From Dromiciops gliroides (lineage: Eukaryota > Chordata > Mammalia > Microbiotheria > Microbiotheriidae), in assembly GCF_019393635.1 (NCBI RefSeq), contig NC_057862.1, positions 675,792,314-675,856,313 of the forward strand: a stretch of DNA of 64,000 bases. The letters are read 5' to 3'. The notes beneath the pieces were generated by a model, which had not been told where the DNA came from, did no database searches, and saw nothing but the letters and a program-made list of their open reading frames with translations. Made by a program: the position numbers and the translations under genes. Below, piece by piece: positions 1 through 11,682 of this stretch; position 1 is the first letter of the stretch; each line of letters opens with the position of its first letter.

Positions 1-94
1 TATAAATACATGTATGTACCCAGATACATGTATCTATACATACATGTACATACATACATGTGTGTTTGTAATGTATGTGTGTACATATGCAAGA
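1..94 (+). repeat. TACATGTA-type simple repeat
   Basis: Imperfect ACAT/ATGT tandem units at the window edge. Confidence 0.6.
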
Positions 95-640
95 TTCTGC
101 TAGCATACTTCTATTTATCAGTTATTTCTCTGGAGGTAGATAGCATCTTCCTTCATAGGTCTTTTGTAGATAATTTGGGTATTTATAATATTCAGAATAA
201 TTTAGTTATTCAAAATTATTCTTCAAATAATATTTTACTATATACAATGTTCTCTTCATTTTCCTCATTTCACTCTTCATTATTTCATGTAAGCCTTTCC
301 ATGTTTTTCTGAAATCAGTCAGATCATCATTTCTTACAGCACAGTGGTATTCCTTTACAATCATATACCGCAACTTGTTTAGTCGTTCCCTAATTGATGA
401 ACATCTCTTCAATTTCCAGTTCTTTACCACTACAAAAAGAGCTGCTATTAACATTTTAGAAAATATAGGTTCTTTTCCATTTCCTTGATCTGTTCTTGGA
501 AAAGAGACCTAATAATGATATAAAAGGGTCAAAGTGTATACACTTTTGTAATTCTTTGATTGTAATTCCAAAATGATTGTATCAGTTCACATTTCCACCA
601 AGAGTATATTATTATCCCAAGATATTTTTCTCATTGTTGA
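95..640 (-). mobile_element. L1 3' end fragment
   Basis: The - strand encodes the ORF2 C-terminus: LIAALFVVVKNWKLKRCSSI, NKLRYMIVKEYHCAVRNDDL and TWKGLHEIMKSEM. The copy is broken and 5'-truncated. Confidence 0.8.
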
Positions 641-839
641 TCTTGGACTTGTCTTCATATTTAAAAAATAAAAATCCTCACTCCAATTAATTGGCTCATG
701 ATTGAAATATAAGTCAACCAGGATTGAGTCCTTCCCTGACTTCTTTTCTGAATATGCTACAAGAGGTCATGGACTGACTGATTCCAACAATCATTTGCAC
801 CGAATCAATCCAATTGTTGTTGGTATCCCTTCTCTCTTG

Positions 840-1295
840 TCTTTTAGCACTCAAGAGGTATGGCACACATGAAGAACAGGGTCACTGGATTGTGGAGTAT
901 GTTGAGGGGAATAAGTTATAATAAGACTAGAAAGATAGGAAAGGGCCAGTTTGTGGAGAACTTCAAATGCCAGTGTACTTTATATATAATCCTCAAAGTA
1001 AATAGGGAACTACTGGAACTTGCTGAAAAAGGAAGTAATGTGGTCAGACCTGCACTTTAGAAAAATCACTTTGGCGACTGAGTAGGGAATGGATTGGTGT
1101 GGGGAGAGACTTGAGGCAAGACAACCAAAAAATAAGGCTATGTCAATACTCCAATACTGAAGTGATTTGGTTGGTGGCTTTAAGTGGAGAGGACAGACTT
1201 TATATGAAAGATGTTCTGAATGTAGAAATACAAGATTTGGCAATGAATTAGATGGGGGTGGTGTAAGTGAGTGTGACAAGTCAGGGATGGCACTC
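840..1295 (-). mobile_element. L2/CR1-type LINE fragment
   Basis: The - strand frame contains AKVIFLKCRSDHITSFFSKF and LSYKVCPLHLKPP, typical of the decayed C-terminal reverse-transcriptase region of L2/L3-like LINEs. Confidence 0.6.
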
Positions 1296-2339
1296 ACTTG
1301 AGACCTAGCATGACTTAAAAGTCTGGAGAGTTAAGAAAGAGTTAACTTGCTCTGTGAAACATTACATTTTCTCCTTTCTTTACCTAGATGAGTTATTCCT
1401 TTGGATTCCTGGTTTCATACTGACTTTCAACCAACCTTCTTCAAGGATCTTCCCTAGAAATCCCCAGATACATGGTTTTCTTTTTTCTTTTCTTCCTTGA
1501 CTGTGTCTGAAAGTTGGCAAACCACAGACAGTGAGACATGGGGAAATACCACAACTCAGTCTCCAGCTATTTTTCTGGCCAAAGAGGTGGGCCAGGTTCC
1601 AGAGACCATACAGACCACTGGGCTATAAATAGAAGACAACACTGCAAATGTCTGGAGATAGGCTTATGTCATTTTTACTTCTTTTCAGTATTTTCTCCTG
1701 GAGAAACTTCCATGTTTCCTCTTCTCCTCATATCTTGGGAAAAATTTGCCTTATAAAGGCAAAGCTCTTAGTTCTTATAAGCTTTCCAGGCTTGTACAAT
1801 ATACTCTCTGTTTCTGATACCATGAGCTGTCAGTATTTCAAATTGTGACTGTCAACTGATTTGTCTAGGTACATTAACAGTCACTAACAGGAGAACACCT
1901 GGGGCAGCTTTTTCAGGACAGCTCACTGGCTGGTTCACACTGCCCAGGGTAGGTAGTCATACTGGGATCTGATTCTAAAAGGCAAAGAGCAGTATGGGGC
2001 ATAATACTAAGGGAGAGAAAGCCAGAACCCCAAAATGCTAGTCAAAGAGCTAGTCTTATGAAGATGGGTACATATGTAAAAATGCATGAAATGTCCATTC
2101 TGTAGGAATCCCTTGGCCAGTACTCTTGTCTGGCATGACTCATAGTAAGAGTACTATGTCAGTAGTATGTTGTATCATCCAAAAGAGTTCACGACACCTT
2201 GCACAGCTTCGAGAGAATCTTAGTGTGAAGAAAGAGATAGGTGTCAGCCCTTCTGTTTTTGTTTTGTTAAGTCTGCCTTTGGAGTCATATTCAGCCTATG
2301 GTACCATATTTGGGAAGACCTGTTTTAGAGGATAATAAT
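1296..2339. other. Unannotated interval
   Basis: I see no gene or recognisable repeat. The short ORFs here show no family features. Confidence 0.5.
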
Positions 2340-2570
2340 TGGGATAGTGAGAAGACTACAAACCAAGTATGAAAGGACTGGAGATATCTGGTTTATGGAA
2401 GAGAAATTTCTCTTTTCTGTTGAAGGTTTGCCAGATGGAAGAGGGATCAAAGGTGTTTTCTTTGGCCCCAGAGGATAAAACTAGAGGCAATAAGTGGAAT
2501 TTATAAGAAGATTCCAATTCAACATAAACATTACTTAATAATTAGAGCTGTTCAAATTGTAGAAAGGGCT
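2340..2570 (+). mobile_element. CR1-type LINE 3' fragment
   Basis: GCCAGATGGAAGAGGGATC, GGCCCCAGAGGATAAAACTA and AATTAGAGCTGTTCAAA match the well-conserved 3' part of CR1-like LINEs. Confidence 0.55.
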
Positions 2571-2660
2571 GGATTTAGGAAGATGTCACACTGGATAGAG
2601 CACCAGACCTGAAGTCAGAAAGACCTGAGTTCAAATATAGCTTCAGACACTCATTACCTG

Positions 2661-3062
2661 TGTGTTTTGTTGTTGTTATTGTTGAATTATTTTTCAGTCA
2701 TGTCCAACTTTTCATGACCACATTTGGGGTTTTCTTGGCAAAGATACTGGAGTGGTTTGCCATTTCCACCTTCAGCTTCTTTTTTTTGCAGGGCAATGAG
2801 GATTAGGTGACTTGCCCGGGGTCACACAGCTAGTAAGTGTTAAGTGTCTGAGGCAGGATTTGAACTCAGGCTTTCCTAAATCCAGGGCTAGTGTTCTAAC
2901 TACTGCACCACTTACTTCAGCTTCATTTTACAGATGAGGAAAGTGAGGTAAATATGGTTAAGTGACTTGCCTAGGGTCACATAACTAGGAAGTTTCTGAG
3001 GCCAGATTTGAACTCAGGAAGAGGTGTCTTCCTGACTCCAGGTGCAGCACTCAATTTGCTCC
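2661..3062 (+). mobile_element. MAR1/RTE-like SINE inserted into the MIR
   Basis: It contains GGGGTTTTCTTGGCAAAGAT and ACTGGAGTGGTTTGCCATTT, the RTE-derived tail motif, and is itself interrupted at 2781-2916. Confidence 0.6.
2781..2925 (-). mobile_element. tRNA-headed SINE, innermost of three nested elements
   Basis: Antisense copy with target duplication CTTCAGCTTC (2771-2780 and 2916-2925). Confidence 0.85.
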
Positions 3063-3313
3063 ATCACTAAGCTGTGTGACCCTGGACAAGTCACTCTGTT
3101 TGCCTTAGTTCTTTCACCTATAAAATAAGGATAATAACACCTGCCTCTCAGAGTTGTTGTGTGGATCAAATGAGATAATAATTACAAAGTACTTAGCATA
3201 ATTCTTGGCATATAGTAGGTGCTATATAAATTATTAGTGAGTTTCCCATCATTGAACATCTTCACATGAAGGGCTGAAGTTCACAGAGAGTTTAAAAACA
3301 GGTAACTCTTCAG

Positions 3314-3473
3314 GGGCAGCTAGGTGACACAGTGGATAAAGCACTGGCCTTGGATTCAGCAGGACCTGAGTTCAAATCTGGGTCTCAGACACTTGACACT
3401 TACTAGCTATGTGACCTTTGGGCAAGTTACTTAGTCCTCATTGTCCCACCAAAAAAACAAACAAACAAACAAA
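3314..3473 (+). mobile_element. tRNA-headed SINE
   Basis: From GGGGCAGCTAGGTGACACAG to a (CAAA)n tail; GTAACTCT lies on both sides as target duplication. Confidence 0.92.
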
Positions 3474-3589
3474 CAAAACCCATGTAACTCTGTACCTAAG
3501 TCCTTTGTTGCATGGCCTTTGCTTCATGAGACTATTCATAGATATAGCCCTCAATCTAAACTACCTACAATTCCCTTGATCCCAACATT

Positions 3590-3830
3590 TCTTTTAATAT
3601 TGAATTTATTTATTTATTGTTAGCATTCTTTTCTTTTAAATTTTGAATTAAATTCTCTCCCTCCCACTCTTTCCCACACCCACTGAGAAGATAAGCCACA
3701 TGAGAAATTATGTAAAACATATTTCTATGTTAGCCATATTTTTAAAAAAAGAAAAATGAAGTGAGAAAATTATAATTTAATTTGCACTCAGTTCATTCAT
3801 TCTTTCTGAAAGTGGATAGCAACTGGTGAG
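3590..3830 (-). mobile_element. L1 3' UTR fragment
   Basis: ATTATGTAAAACATATTTCT and surrounding T-rich sequence match the L1 3' UTRs at 24.5 and 46.5 kb. Confidence 0.5.
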
Positions 3831-3868
3831 ACATATTAGTCAGTCAATACACATTTATTAACCATCTA

Positions 3869-4615
3869 TGTGAGAAAATAATTAGTAATAACAAATTTCT
3901 TGGGGACCCAGGAACCTCAGTTTTAGTTGGCTTTCTCTCCCCCTCATCCCCCACTTCAGAAAGCTCAGTTCTTGAAAAACTTCTAATCTCTTTCTAAGGA
4001 TACAATAGAGGTGGAGAATAGACTCTTTTGTCTAGTTCAGTGAGCAGAAGGGATTAAGCCACACTTAGATAATGGACTTTGCCTTGAGCACCTTGGGGGA
4101 GAGTATTTTTGGATACTTCCCCCTGATGTCATCTGTAGAGATTATTTTAATATGGACCACCCTCAAGTCATGTCAACCAATGGAACTGAAAGATGCTAGC
4201 TGATTAGCTTTGTCAGTATGCCTCTATCAAAAGAGGATAAAAACTGAGAACACATGAGGCTACTGGCTGTTGCCATCTTGTATCACCCCCTTGGCTTGGG
4301 AAGGCTGTCCATTAGTGAGCACTCTCCTCTTCAGACCAGGTAGGCTGTTAGGTCATATGCTCTCTTAGAGACAATATGTCACTGGAGGTTTTTTCTGCTT
4401 GTGTTAAATGCTGTCAATACTTTTCTAATATTTATTTATTTATTTTTGGTGAGGCAATTGGGACTAAGCAAACTGCCCAGGGTCACACAGCTAGTAAGTG
4501 TTAAGTGTCTAAAGCCGGATTTGAACTCAGGTCCTCCTGAATCCAGGGCCAGTGCTCTATCCACTGCTCCATCTAGCTGCCCCTCTAATATTTAATTTTA
4601 ACTGATAATAAATGA
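3869..4615. mobile_element. Possible LTR relic hosting a SINE
   Basis: It starts near TGTGAGAAAATAATTAG and includes a region ending in AAAAGAGGATAAAAACTGAG that reads like an LTR core promoter. A SINE sits near its 3' end. Family and exact ends are unknown. Confidence 0.3.
4432..4584 (-). mobile_element. tRNA-headed SINE
   Basis: Antisense copy with the target duplication TCTAATATTTA. Confidence 0.92.
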
Positions 4616-4714
4616 TTACTGACAAAATAGGTGTAATAGCCTTTATTATATAAATAGCCATTAATATATAATTAGCAAATATTTTAGAAAACCCAACCTA
4701 GCCCCAATAATTAA

Positions 4715-4870
4715 AAAAACACATACCTACTATGTGCCAGGGACTGTATTAAGCACTGGGAGATGCAAAGAAAGGTCAAGAACCATCTCTGCTCTCAAAG
4801 AGTTCACAGTGTAATGGAAAAGATAACATGTAAATGATTTTGTACAGACCAGATTGTAGAGACCAATTTT
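4715..4870 (-). mobile_element. L2-type LINE fragment
   Basis: TACTATGTGCCAGGGACTGT followed by AAAGAGTTCACAGTGTAATG is the common antisense L2/L3-like stretch also seen at 14.3, 32.0 and 53.0 kb. Confidence 0.5.
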
Positions 4871-5129
4871 TAATTGGGGAGCATTAGCTAGGTGGCTTGC
4901 TGCAATATTGGGGCAAGGAAGGAGACCAACAGCCTCCCTCAAAAACAGAACAGAATTTATCAACAAGAATGAACTTAAAAACACAAGCAAGATCAGTATT
5001 ATTAAGGGAAAGGAAAAAATTGGGGGAAGGGAAATGATACAACCTGAATAATACCACCAACCAGGTATCAGTTGAGAACACACAGCTGCATCCTGTTGTC
5101 TTCCAGCTTCAAGCTAGAATGGTGAAACT

Positions 5130-5390
5130 CCTCCCTACTTCTTCACAGTAAATCCCAGGCTGACCACACACAGCCCCAAGCCAATTAGCTGGCAGCCCTG
5201 ACTGACAGTCACATGACTGCCCTCACTGGGCTTCCAGTCATTATAATTTTGCCAGGCCCATGTAGGCATTGTTAAGTGGTGATGATGTGAGGTATCAGTG
5301 CCATGGCAACGGCTACAACCAGTGGGTGAAGCACATGCCATTTCGGAGGTGTTGCGCCCGAGCCCCAGGCCAGTGTTCACACAGGGGTTT
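5130..5390. other. CpG-containing block of unknown origin
   Basis: It is richer in C and G than its surroundings, with CATGGCAACGGCTACAACC and GTTGCGCCCGAGCCCC. The - strand is open for 81 codons but matches no family I know. Confidence 0.3.
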
Positions 5391-6500
5391 TTAAATTCTA
5401 GCTAAAAGATGGGGCCATAAAAACCTCAAATAACAATTAATTCTTTACATATAGAAGGAAGACATTAGAATTAAGAAGGATTAAGAAAGGCCCCTTAACA
5501 TGCAAAAGATATAGATTTTGAACCAAGAACAACTAAGTATAATCCTGCAGGGGGGAAATGGATCTTAATAAAATAGAGAACTTCCAAGAAATACTGGCCT
5601 TGCCCTAATTTGGAGTTCCTGGGGTCCTAAGCCAGCCCCAGAGGTGAGTATCTTTTTCTGTGGAGGTGTATTTTTGGGGTCTCCACGTCATAAGGTGAGC
5701 TGGGGACAAATTTGGCCTTTTCTGCACATGTCTCTTTCTGGTTCCCATGACTGGTTTCAAAATATCTTCATTTTCATTTATTCCTAGTCTAAATTTCTAT
5801 AGCCTGTCATTTTTTTCATTGTTATAGTCTCAGGTCTTCATGGCTTCCCTCCCTCTGTTCCCATTATGGGCACTGATTTATGTGGGTGAGAGAACTTAGC
5901 ATCCTGACTCCTAAGTTATCCATTAACTGGGATCTGAATCCCTCTTAGAGCTCATATCTGAATTAGAGCTTGGGCCTTAGGTTTTTCTGTTAACCCTTTT
6001 TTTTCTTCCCTACATCAAAATCAATGGAGCTGAGAAGAAACTTGAAATATAAACAAGGGGCCAAAGAGAAACATAAAATAGATGAATAGAAATGAGTCAA
6101 TTGAAATTAATTTATAAGATCAAGTTCAGCATTGTAATGAAGAACATAAAAACCACAATGTCATTAGGGGTCATAGAAGGTGTCAATTAAATTGGAGGGC
6201 CTGGGAGTGATTTCTGTTACACTTGTATTATCTTAAAAGAAGAAAGGAAAATGAAGGGAGGGGAAGGATATACTCTTACTATTGGCTTTGTCTCCATTAT
6301 GATGTCTTTTTCCAATCTGTATGTTACCTGGGTCTCCTCAAAGACTAAAGAGCCTATGAATGATCAAGGAAGGAAGATATCAGACTGTAGTGCGAAAGTT
6401 AATACACTTAGATAGAGAAGAGATCTGCCTCTGTCCCATAACTAACAATATGTACAAGAATCTTCACTTTTCTGTGCTTCGTAACCTTCATCTTAAAAAT
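5391..6500. other. Unannotated interval
   Basis: A short L2-like piece lies near 5455-5515; nothing else is recognised. Confidence 0.45.
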
Positions 6501-6504
6501 AGAT

Positions 6505-6720
6505 AGAATGCTGAATTTGGAATCCAAAAGACTTCCTTTCAAATCCTGCATCAGATATTTAACTAGCCATGTTGTCCTGAGCAAGTTATTTACCTTTTCA
6601 GCCTCAGTTTCCTCATATGTTAAATGGCAGTAACTAAAAGCTCATATCTCCCAAGGTTTTGTGGAGATCAAAGGAAATTTGTAAAGTACTTTGCCAACTT
6701 TTAAATAAATGCTGTCCATA
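6505..6720 (+). mobile_element. MIR-like SINE
   Basis: TTTCCTCATATGTTAAATGG and the GTAAAGTACTTTGCCAAC tail are typical of MIR. Confidence 0.6.
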
Positions 6721-7162
6721 ATTCTTACTGCCTTAATATACACATGTATTCAAATATATAAGGCAGCAAGTCTTGGTAAACAGAGAATTCACCTCAAATG
6801 CAGGAGATCTGGTTTCACATTCCACCTCTGACATCTACTTGCTGTGTGACATAGAAGAAATGAATTACCCTCTTAGTACCCTAAAGTTTAGGGCCTAAAC
6901 AATTGTCTTAGACTCTAAAATTCCTTGTGCTATTCAAATTGAGAATTATTTAATTAATTCCTGTGAAACTTCTCAAAGGTTTCTGCCTGGGAAAACAGGC
7001 CATGCCCTGTCAATATTAAGCCAAATTCCTTAGGTCCCTTGCCTAGGCCAGAAGAAAAGTAGTAAGCCCAGTACATTTTAAATTAACCTCAGCTTATTTG
7101 TCTGATAAGTCTCCAAAGGTGGGAGGGCAGGGTGTCTTAACTCATTAAGAAAGTAGAAAACA

Positions 7163-7310
7163 GGGGCAGCTAGGTGGTGCAGTGGATAAAGCACTGGCCC
7201 TGGACTCAGGAGAACCTGAGTTCAAATATGACCTCAAACACTTGACACTTACTAGCTGTGTGACCCTGGGCAAGTCACTTAACCTTCATTGCCCCGCGGG
7301 GGAAAAAAAA
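7163..7310 (+). mobile_element. tRNA-headed SINE
   Basis: Complete copy with a short A-tail; AAGTAG(A/G)AACA repeats flank it. Confidence 0.92.
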
Positions 7311-7604
7311 AAGTAGGAACAAAATTTAGGCTTAGCTGGGAAATTGTCACCATGTGCCTTTAACAAATGTATTATATGAATTTATGGATAATAATTTTAT
7401 TTTTTAAAGTACTAGGAGTATTAAGGCTTAGAAACTAAAATGTCACTATTAGTAATTATAAATTTAGATTTGATTTAAGCCAAAATCTTTTTTAAAGGAA
7501 ATAAAGTGGTCTGAGTGTGTTCTTTTGTATTAGGGTTGTTATGGTAAATTAGGACCTAATGTAAAAGGATATTTATTATTTGGAATTCAGAAATTTACTA
7601 GCTG

Positions 7605-7735
7605 AGAGTTCTCTTTACCTCAGTTTAGTGTCCTGTAAGGGAATAATAATAGAATCTACCTCCCAGAGTTTTGGGGGAAATCACATGGTTGCAAAGTATT
7701 TAACACAATGCCTGCTATAGAGCAAGAGCACATTC
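7605..7735 (+). mobile_element. MIR-like SINE, 3' part
   Basis: Decayed CAGTTTAGTGTCCTGTAAGG to GCAAAGTATTTAACACAATG segment. Confidence 0.45.
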
Positions 7736-8029
7736 AACTAAATTAAGGTTACATGCAGCAGGAATGTGCCAATAGCAGTTGCAGCTAGTTCTCTGAGGCA
7801 AGCACCACAGCATATTCTGGCTTTCTTGAAGGTCTAATTGCTTGTGTGTGTGTGTGGGGGGGGGGGGAGAAGTGATTTCTTTCCCATATAGAAATATGCA
7901 TGCTAATTGTTGTAATCAAAACCTGGCTCTAACTGACAGGCTTCCTTTGTGTCATTTCCCCACTTCCTTTTGGGATTCACATTCTGGGTGGGTAAAGGTA
8001 AGGGGATGATGAATCTAGGATTTACACAT

Positions 8030-8030
<1 letters not shown>

Positions 8031-8070
<40 letters not shown>
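8031..8070 (+). repeat. (CA)n microsatellite
   Basis: 20 perfect CA units. Confidence 0.95.
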
Positions 8071-8073
<3 letters not shown>

Positions 8074-8248
8074 CATGTCCCTCCAAACTACATTTTCCCT
8101 GTTTGATAACATCCCTCAAGAGTTACAAAATTGTTGAGAGTATGGATATGTTGTGTTCTTGGTAACACTGAACTTTCCTGCTACCCAACTCCCCAGTGTC
8201 TCAGTGTAACACACTTATGGATTCTGTAGCCTGTGAAAATAGTCACAC

Positions 8249-8287
8249 ACACACACGCAAATAAATAGATAGATAGATAGATAGATG

Positions 8288-8321
<34 letters not shown>

Positions 8322-8337
8322 CATACATACACACACA
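8249..8337 (+). repeat. Compound microsatellite
   Basis: (CA)n, (TAGA)n, (CATA)n, (TA)n and (CACA)n tracts in series. Confidence 0.9.
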
Positions 8338-8339
8338 AG

Positions 8340-8925
8340 TGAGAGTGATCTGGAGATGTGGCTTTTATATCCCCCTTTCTCAAGGCAAGAACACACTTGA
8401 TCTCTGCCTATACCCTCCCCAGAGACAAGGACTGTGCACCTCCAGAACCAGATTAGGAGTTGTCTGTACACATCAGATCAGTCATTTCCCAATGATGGTG
8501 CCTAGTTCTCTTCTCCCTCCTCAAGGAAAACCTCTAGGACCTCTCCTTGGGCCAATGATCTTTAATATTTATTAATGTTGGAATGGATGCATGAAATGAA
8601 TGAATGAGGGCATAACTAGCATCCTTATCCACTGGGAAGTAGCAAAAAGCTGGATGGGAGGGTGACCATGTTGGACGACTCTCAGGATCCAGAAAGATTA
8701 AGACAGACTAGAAACATGAGCCAAAATGAATATGATAGAATATGTAAAATCAGCTGTAAATCTTCTAACAAGAAGACAGGAGGGAAGGTAATGATTCTAA
8801 AATGAAGTTTTGAAGATATTCATAGAAACCATTCAGATGAAGGGAAAGGGGGAATTGTCTGAAGAGACTGATGTGGTTGAATAGGTAACTCACTAACCAA
8901 AAGATTCTTTAGAAAAGAAATAGAT
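8340..8925. other. Unannotated interval
   Basis: No gene or repeat recognised. Confidence 0.5.
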
Positions 8926-9117
8926 GGGGGCAGTTAAGTGGCATAGTGGATAAAGCACCAGCCCTGGATTCAGGAGGACCTGAGTTCAAATCCAGCCTCA
9001 GACACTTGACATTTACTAGCTGTGTGACCCTGGGCAAGTCACTTAACCCGCTTTGCCCTGCAAAAACAAAGAAACAAACAAATAAATAATGAATAAATAA
9101 ATATTTTTTTTAAAGAA
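8926..9117 (+). mobile_element. tRNA-headed SINE
   Basis: Complete copy with an (AAAT)-rich tail. Confidence 0.9.
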
Positions 9118-9264
9118 AAGAAAAATATACAGAACATGGAATCTGGGGCAAGTAATAAAGGATGATGGTACTATCCTTAGAAACAGTGTCAATAGGGTTA
9201 AGATACAAAATGAGGAAAGCAATGTACAGCAACAAAAAGGAGGTTTTTAAAAGCAATATTGTGA

Positions 9265-9419
9265 GGGGCGGCTAGGTGGCGCAGTGGATAGAGCACCGGC
9301 CCTGGATTCAGGAGTACCTGGGTTCAAATCCGGCCTCAGACACTTAACACTTACTAGCTATGTGACCCTGGGCAAGTCACTTAACCCCAATTGCCTCACT
9401 AAAAAAAAAAAAAAAAAAA
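9265..9419 (+). mobile_element. tRNA-headed SINE, young-looking
   Basis: Close to consensus, with a clean A-tail and target duplication AGCAATATTGTG. Confidence 0.95.
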
Positions 9420-9660
9420 GAGCAATATTGTGGGAAAGATAATCATCAAAGTACATATCGTATGATTACTACTTGAGAGCAGATAGGATAATGATCAGTC
9501 ACATCAGAGAGGAATCAAAGATGCATATTTTGGTTTTTTTCTCTGCCAACAAGAATCACTTTTGCACTGGAGATCAGAAAACAAAAATGATTAGTGGGGA
9601 GTTGGAGCAAAAGATCACAATGGACAGATTAAGAGAATACTTGCATTTTTCAAAAAGGAA

Positions 9661-9767
9661 GTAGTAGTAGTAGTGGTGGTGGTGGTGGTGGTGGTGGTGG
9701 TGGTGGTGGTGGTGGTGGTGGTGGTGGTGGTGATGGTGGTGGGGGTGGCAGCAGTGGCAGCAGCAGC
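9661..9767 (+). repeat. (GTG)n trinucleotide repeat
   Basis: About 25 GTG units with TAG, GAT and CAG interruptions. The polyhistidine reading on the - strand is an artefact of the repeat. Confidence 0.95.
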
Positions 9768-9789
9768 ACTTTAAGGTTTCCAAAGAGCT

Positions 9790-10770
9790 TTACAAATATT
9801 CTTTCATCTGATCCTTATCTGGTCCAGAAGAACCACATTTTTAGGTTCTGAAAGTGCTAATAGAGGGAATGTTTTATTTACTGCTTTTACTGACAGTGAG
9901 GCCTGCCAGATCAGAGAGAATGAAAAAGGTACTAAAGGAGAAAAGTAAATGTTGACCTAATTTTTTTTTTAAAAAAGAGGATGAGTCTTCAAACTCAAGC
10001 CAGCAAGCCTGGCTTGGATTCCTGGGAAGATGCTACAATGGTTCATTAAAAAGATAGTTGGTGAACATCTAAAAAAGAAGCAATGATCGCAAAAAGCCAG
10101 CTTGTCTTCCACTGGTCATGACAGACCAGTCTCATTTTCTTTGTTGGCAAGATTGCTAAGCTAGCAGATGAGGGGATTGCTGTGAATATCATTTACCCAG
10201 GTTTAAGAATTTAAGAAAGAAGCAAACTATACTTGGGAAAGAGATGGAAAAACGTGGGCTAAATGATACAAGCAGATAGATTAGGAATTGGTTGAGTAGT
10301 CAGACTCAAATCAATTCAAAAAACATTTATTTAAGTGTGTGCTGTAAACTGTGCTAAACAGTGGGAATACAAGGAGAGGAAAAAGGGCATTACCTGAACT
10401 AAATGAGTTTACATTGCAATGGGGAAAACAACATGGAAGACATTTGAGGGAAAGGCATTAGACCCAAAAGAATTTGTATGAATGGTTTAATGTTGACTGG
10501 GTCAGAGGTCTCCAGTGTGGTGGCACAGGGAGCTATACTGGATCCTTTATTGTTGAACATTTTCATCAATGAAAGCATACCTGACATGATCATCACATTA
10601 GAACATGACACAAAGCTAGGGGAGGGGAAATAATTAACACATGGGATGACAGAGTCAAAAATCCAAAAAGACCTAGACAGGCTAAAACATTGGGTGGAAT
10701 ATTATAAGATAAAATTCAATATGGATTAATGTAAATTACCTTATATCATCAAATTCACTAAGGAAGACTG
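9790..10770 (+). mobile_element. CR1-type LINE reverse-transcriptase relic
   Basis: The + strand preserves decayed nucleotide motifs of a CR1/L3-like reverse transcriptase: CATGACAGACCAGTCTCAT, TTGTTGAACATTTTCATCAA (LFNIFI) and AACATGACACAAAGCTAGG (the region of the ADDTKLGG motif). It then has AAAAAGACCTAGACAGGCT. Many frame breaks make it non-functional. Confidence 0.65.
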
Positions 10771-10798
10771 GAAAGGTGTGGTTAAAAAGTAATTTCTC

Positions 10799-10961
10799 GG
10801 GGGCGGCTAGGTGGCACAGTGGATAAAGCACCGGCCCTGGATTCAGGAGTACTTGAGTTCAAATCCGGCCTCAGACACTTGACACTTACTAGCTGTGTGA
10901 CCCTGGGCAAGTCACTTAACCCTCATTGCCCTGAAAAAACACCCCAAAACAAAAAACAAAC
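10799..10961 (+). mobile_element. tRNA-headed SINE
   Basis: Near-consensus copy with target duplication AAAAAGTAATTTCTC. Confidence 0.95.
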
Positions 10962-11417
10962 AAAAAGTAATTTCTCTACTTTAGGAGATGGCTCTTCATT
11001 ATTTATCATTGCAAAAGATTATTGTCATCGTCATAACAGGGTGTTCCTCTCCTTTTTGATGATGGGCATCTCTACCTTTAGCTGGGCCAGTTATTGAGAG
11101 AAACAGAGACAGGGAGACATATTCTATCACTGGGCCTTGGTTTCCCTAACATGATGAAACCAAGCAGTAAAGTAAAAGTAAAAATAGAGACCTCAGAGTT
11201 ACCTCCACATGCTGATGCCTTATAAGAGAATGATCACAGTCACACAGAATAATAATCCTCCTTTCTCCTGTGGTGATTTTCCCCATACTGATGGAGCTAA
11301 AACCAGGACCCACTTATTTGACTTCTCATACACATCAGTGCAACCACTCCTATTAAGAAGGCAGGAAAGGCTGCCCTGGATGTCCTGATGGGAAGTGTGT
11401 TAGAAAACAAAGTATTC
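10962..11417. other. Interval where the pseudogene alpha3 exon would be expected
   Basis: I looked on the - strand for the GFYP and YTCVVEH signatures of alpha3 and found none. Confidence 0.4.
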
Positions 11418-11682
11418 CCCATTCTTTATACTCAAGTGCTGCAGGATTGTTTCATGGTGTCAATAAAATATTCTTGCATATAGTGTTTTCTCTGAGTTGT
11501 CCAGAGGGCACTTGTCATCATGGATTTGAAAGGCTGAGCCTCAGGAATCAAGACAACCTAATTTCCCATCTCCTCATGCAGGAGGCAGAACTCCTGGCCA
11601 TTCATGGAAATCTGGATTTCATTTCCTTTATGTCTGTTTCTATCAGTTTCACAGAATACAAAGATCTGCACTATTCAGTTCA
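11418..11682 (-). pseudogene. Class I-like alpha2 pseudo-exon
   Basis: After a CCCCCACAG acceptor the - strand frame reads N, stop, IVQIFVFCETD, then ISMNGQEFCLLHEEMGN, a stop at the position of a conserved Trp, and later ALWTTQRKHYMQEYFIDTMKQ. This lines up with CEID, WDGEEYYRIYEEVGHW and FWTDLRKQYMDKYCVDLMRK of the intact gene. The first disulfide cysteine is kept and the second is Phe. Further stops lie near the 3' end. Confidence 0.7.

Larger units (their letters stand above)
2575..3240 (+). mobile_element. MIR-like SINE split by a nested insertion
   Basis: The head lies at 2575-2660 (ending in the CACTCATTACCTGTGTG region). The tail resumes at 3063 (GCTGTGTGACCCTGGACAAG) and ends GGTGCTATATAAATTATTAG. 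Confidence 0.65.

Noticed and set aside
9574-9783. Polyhistidine-containing ORF on the - strand
   Set aside because: It is the (GTG)n trinucleotide repeat read in reverse; no flanking coding signal.
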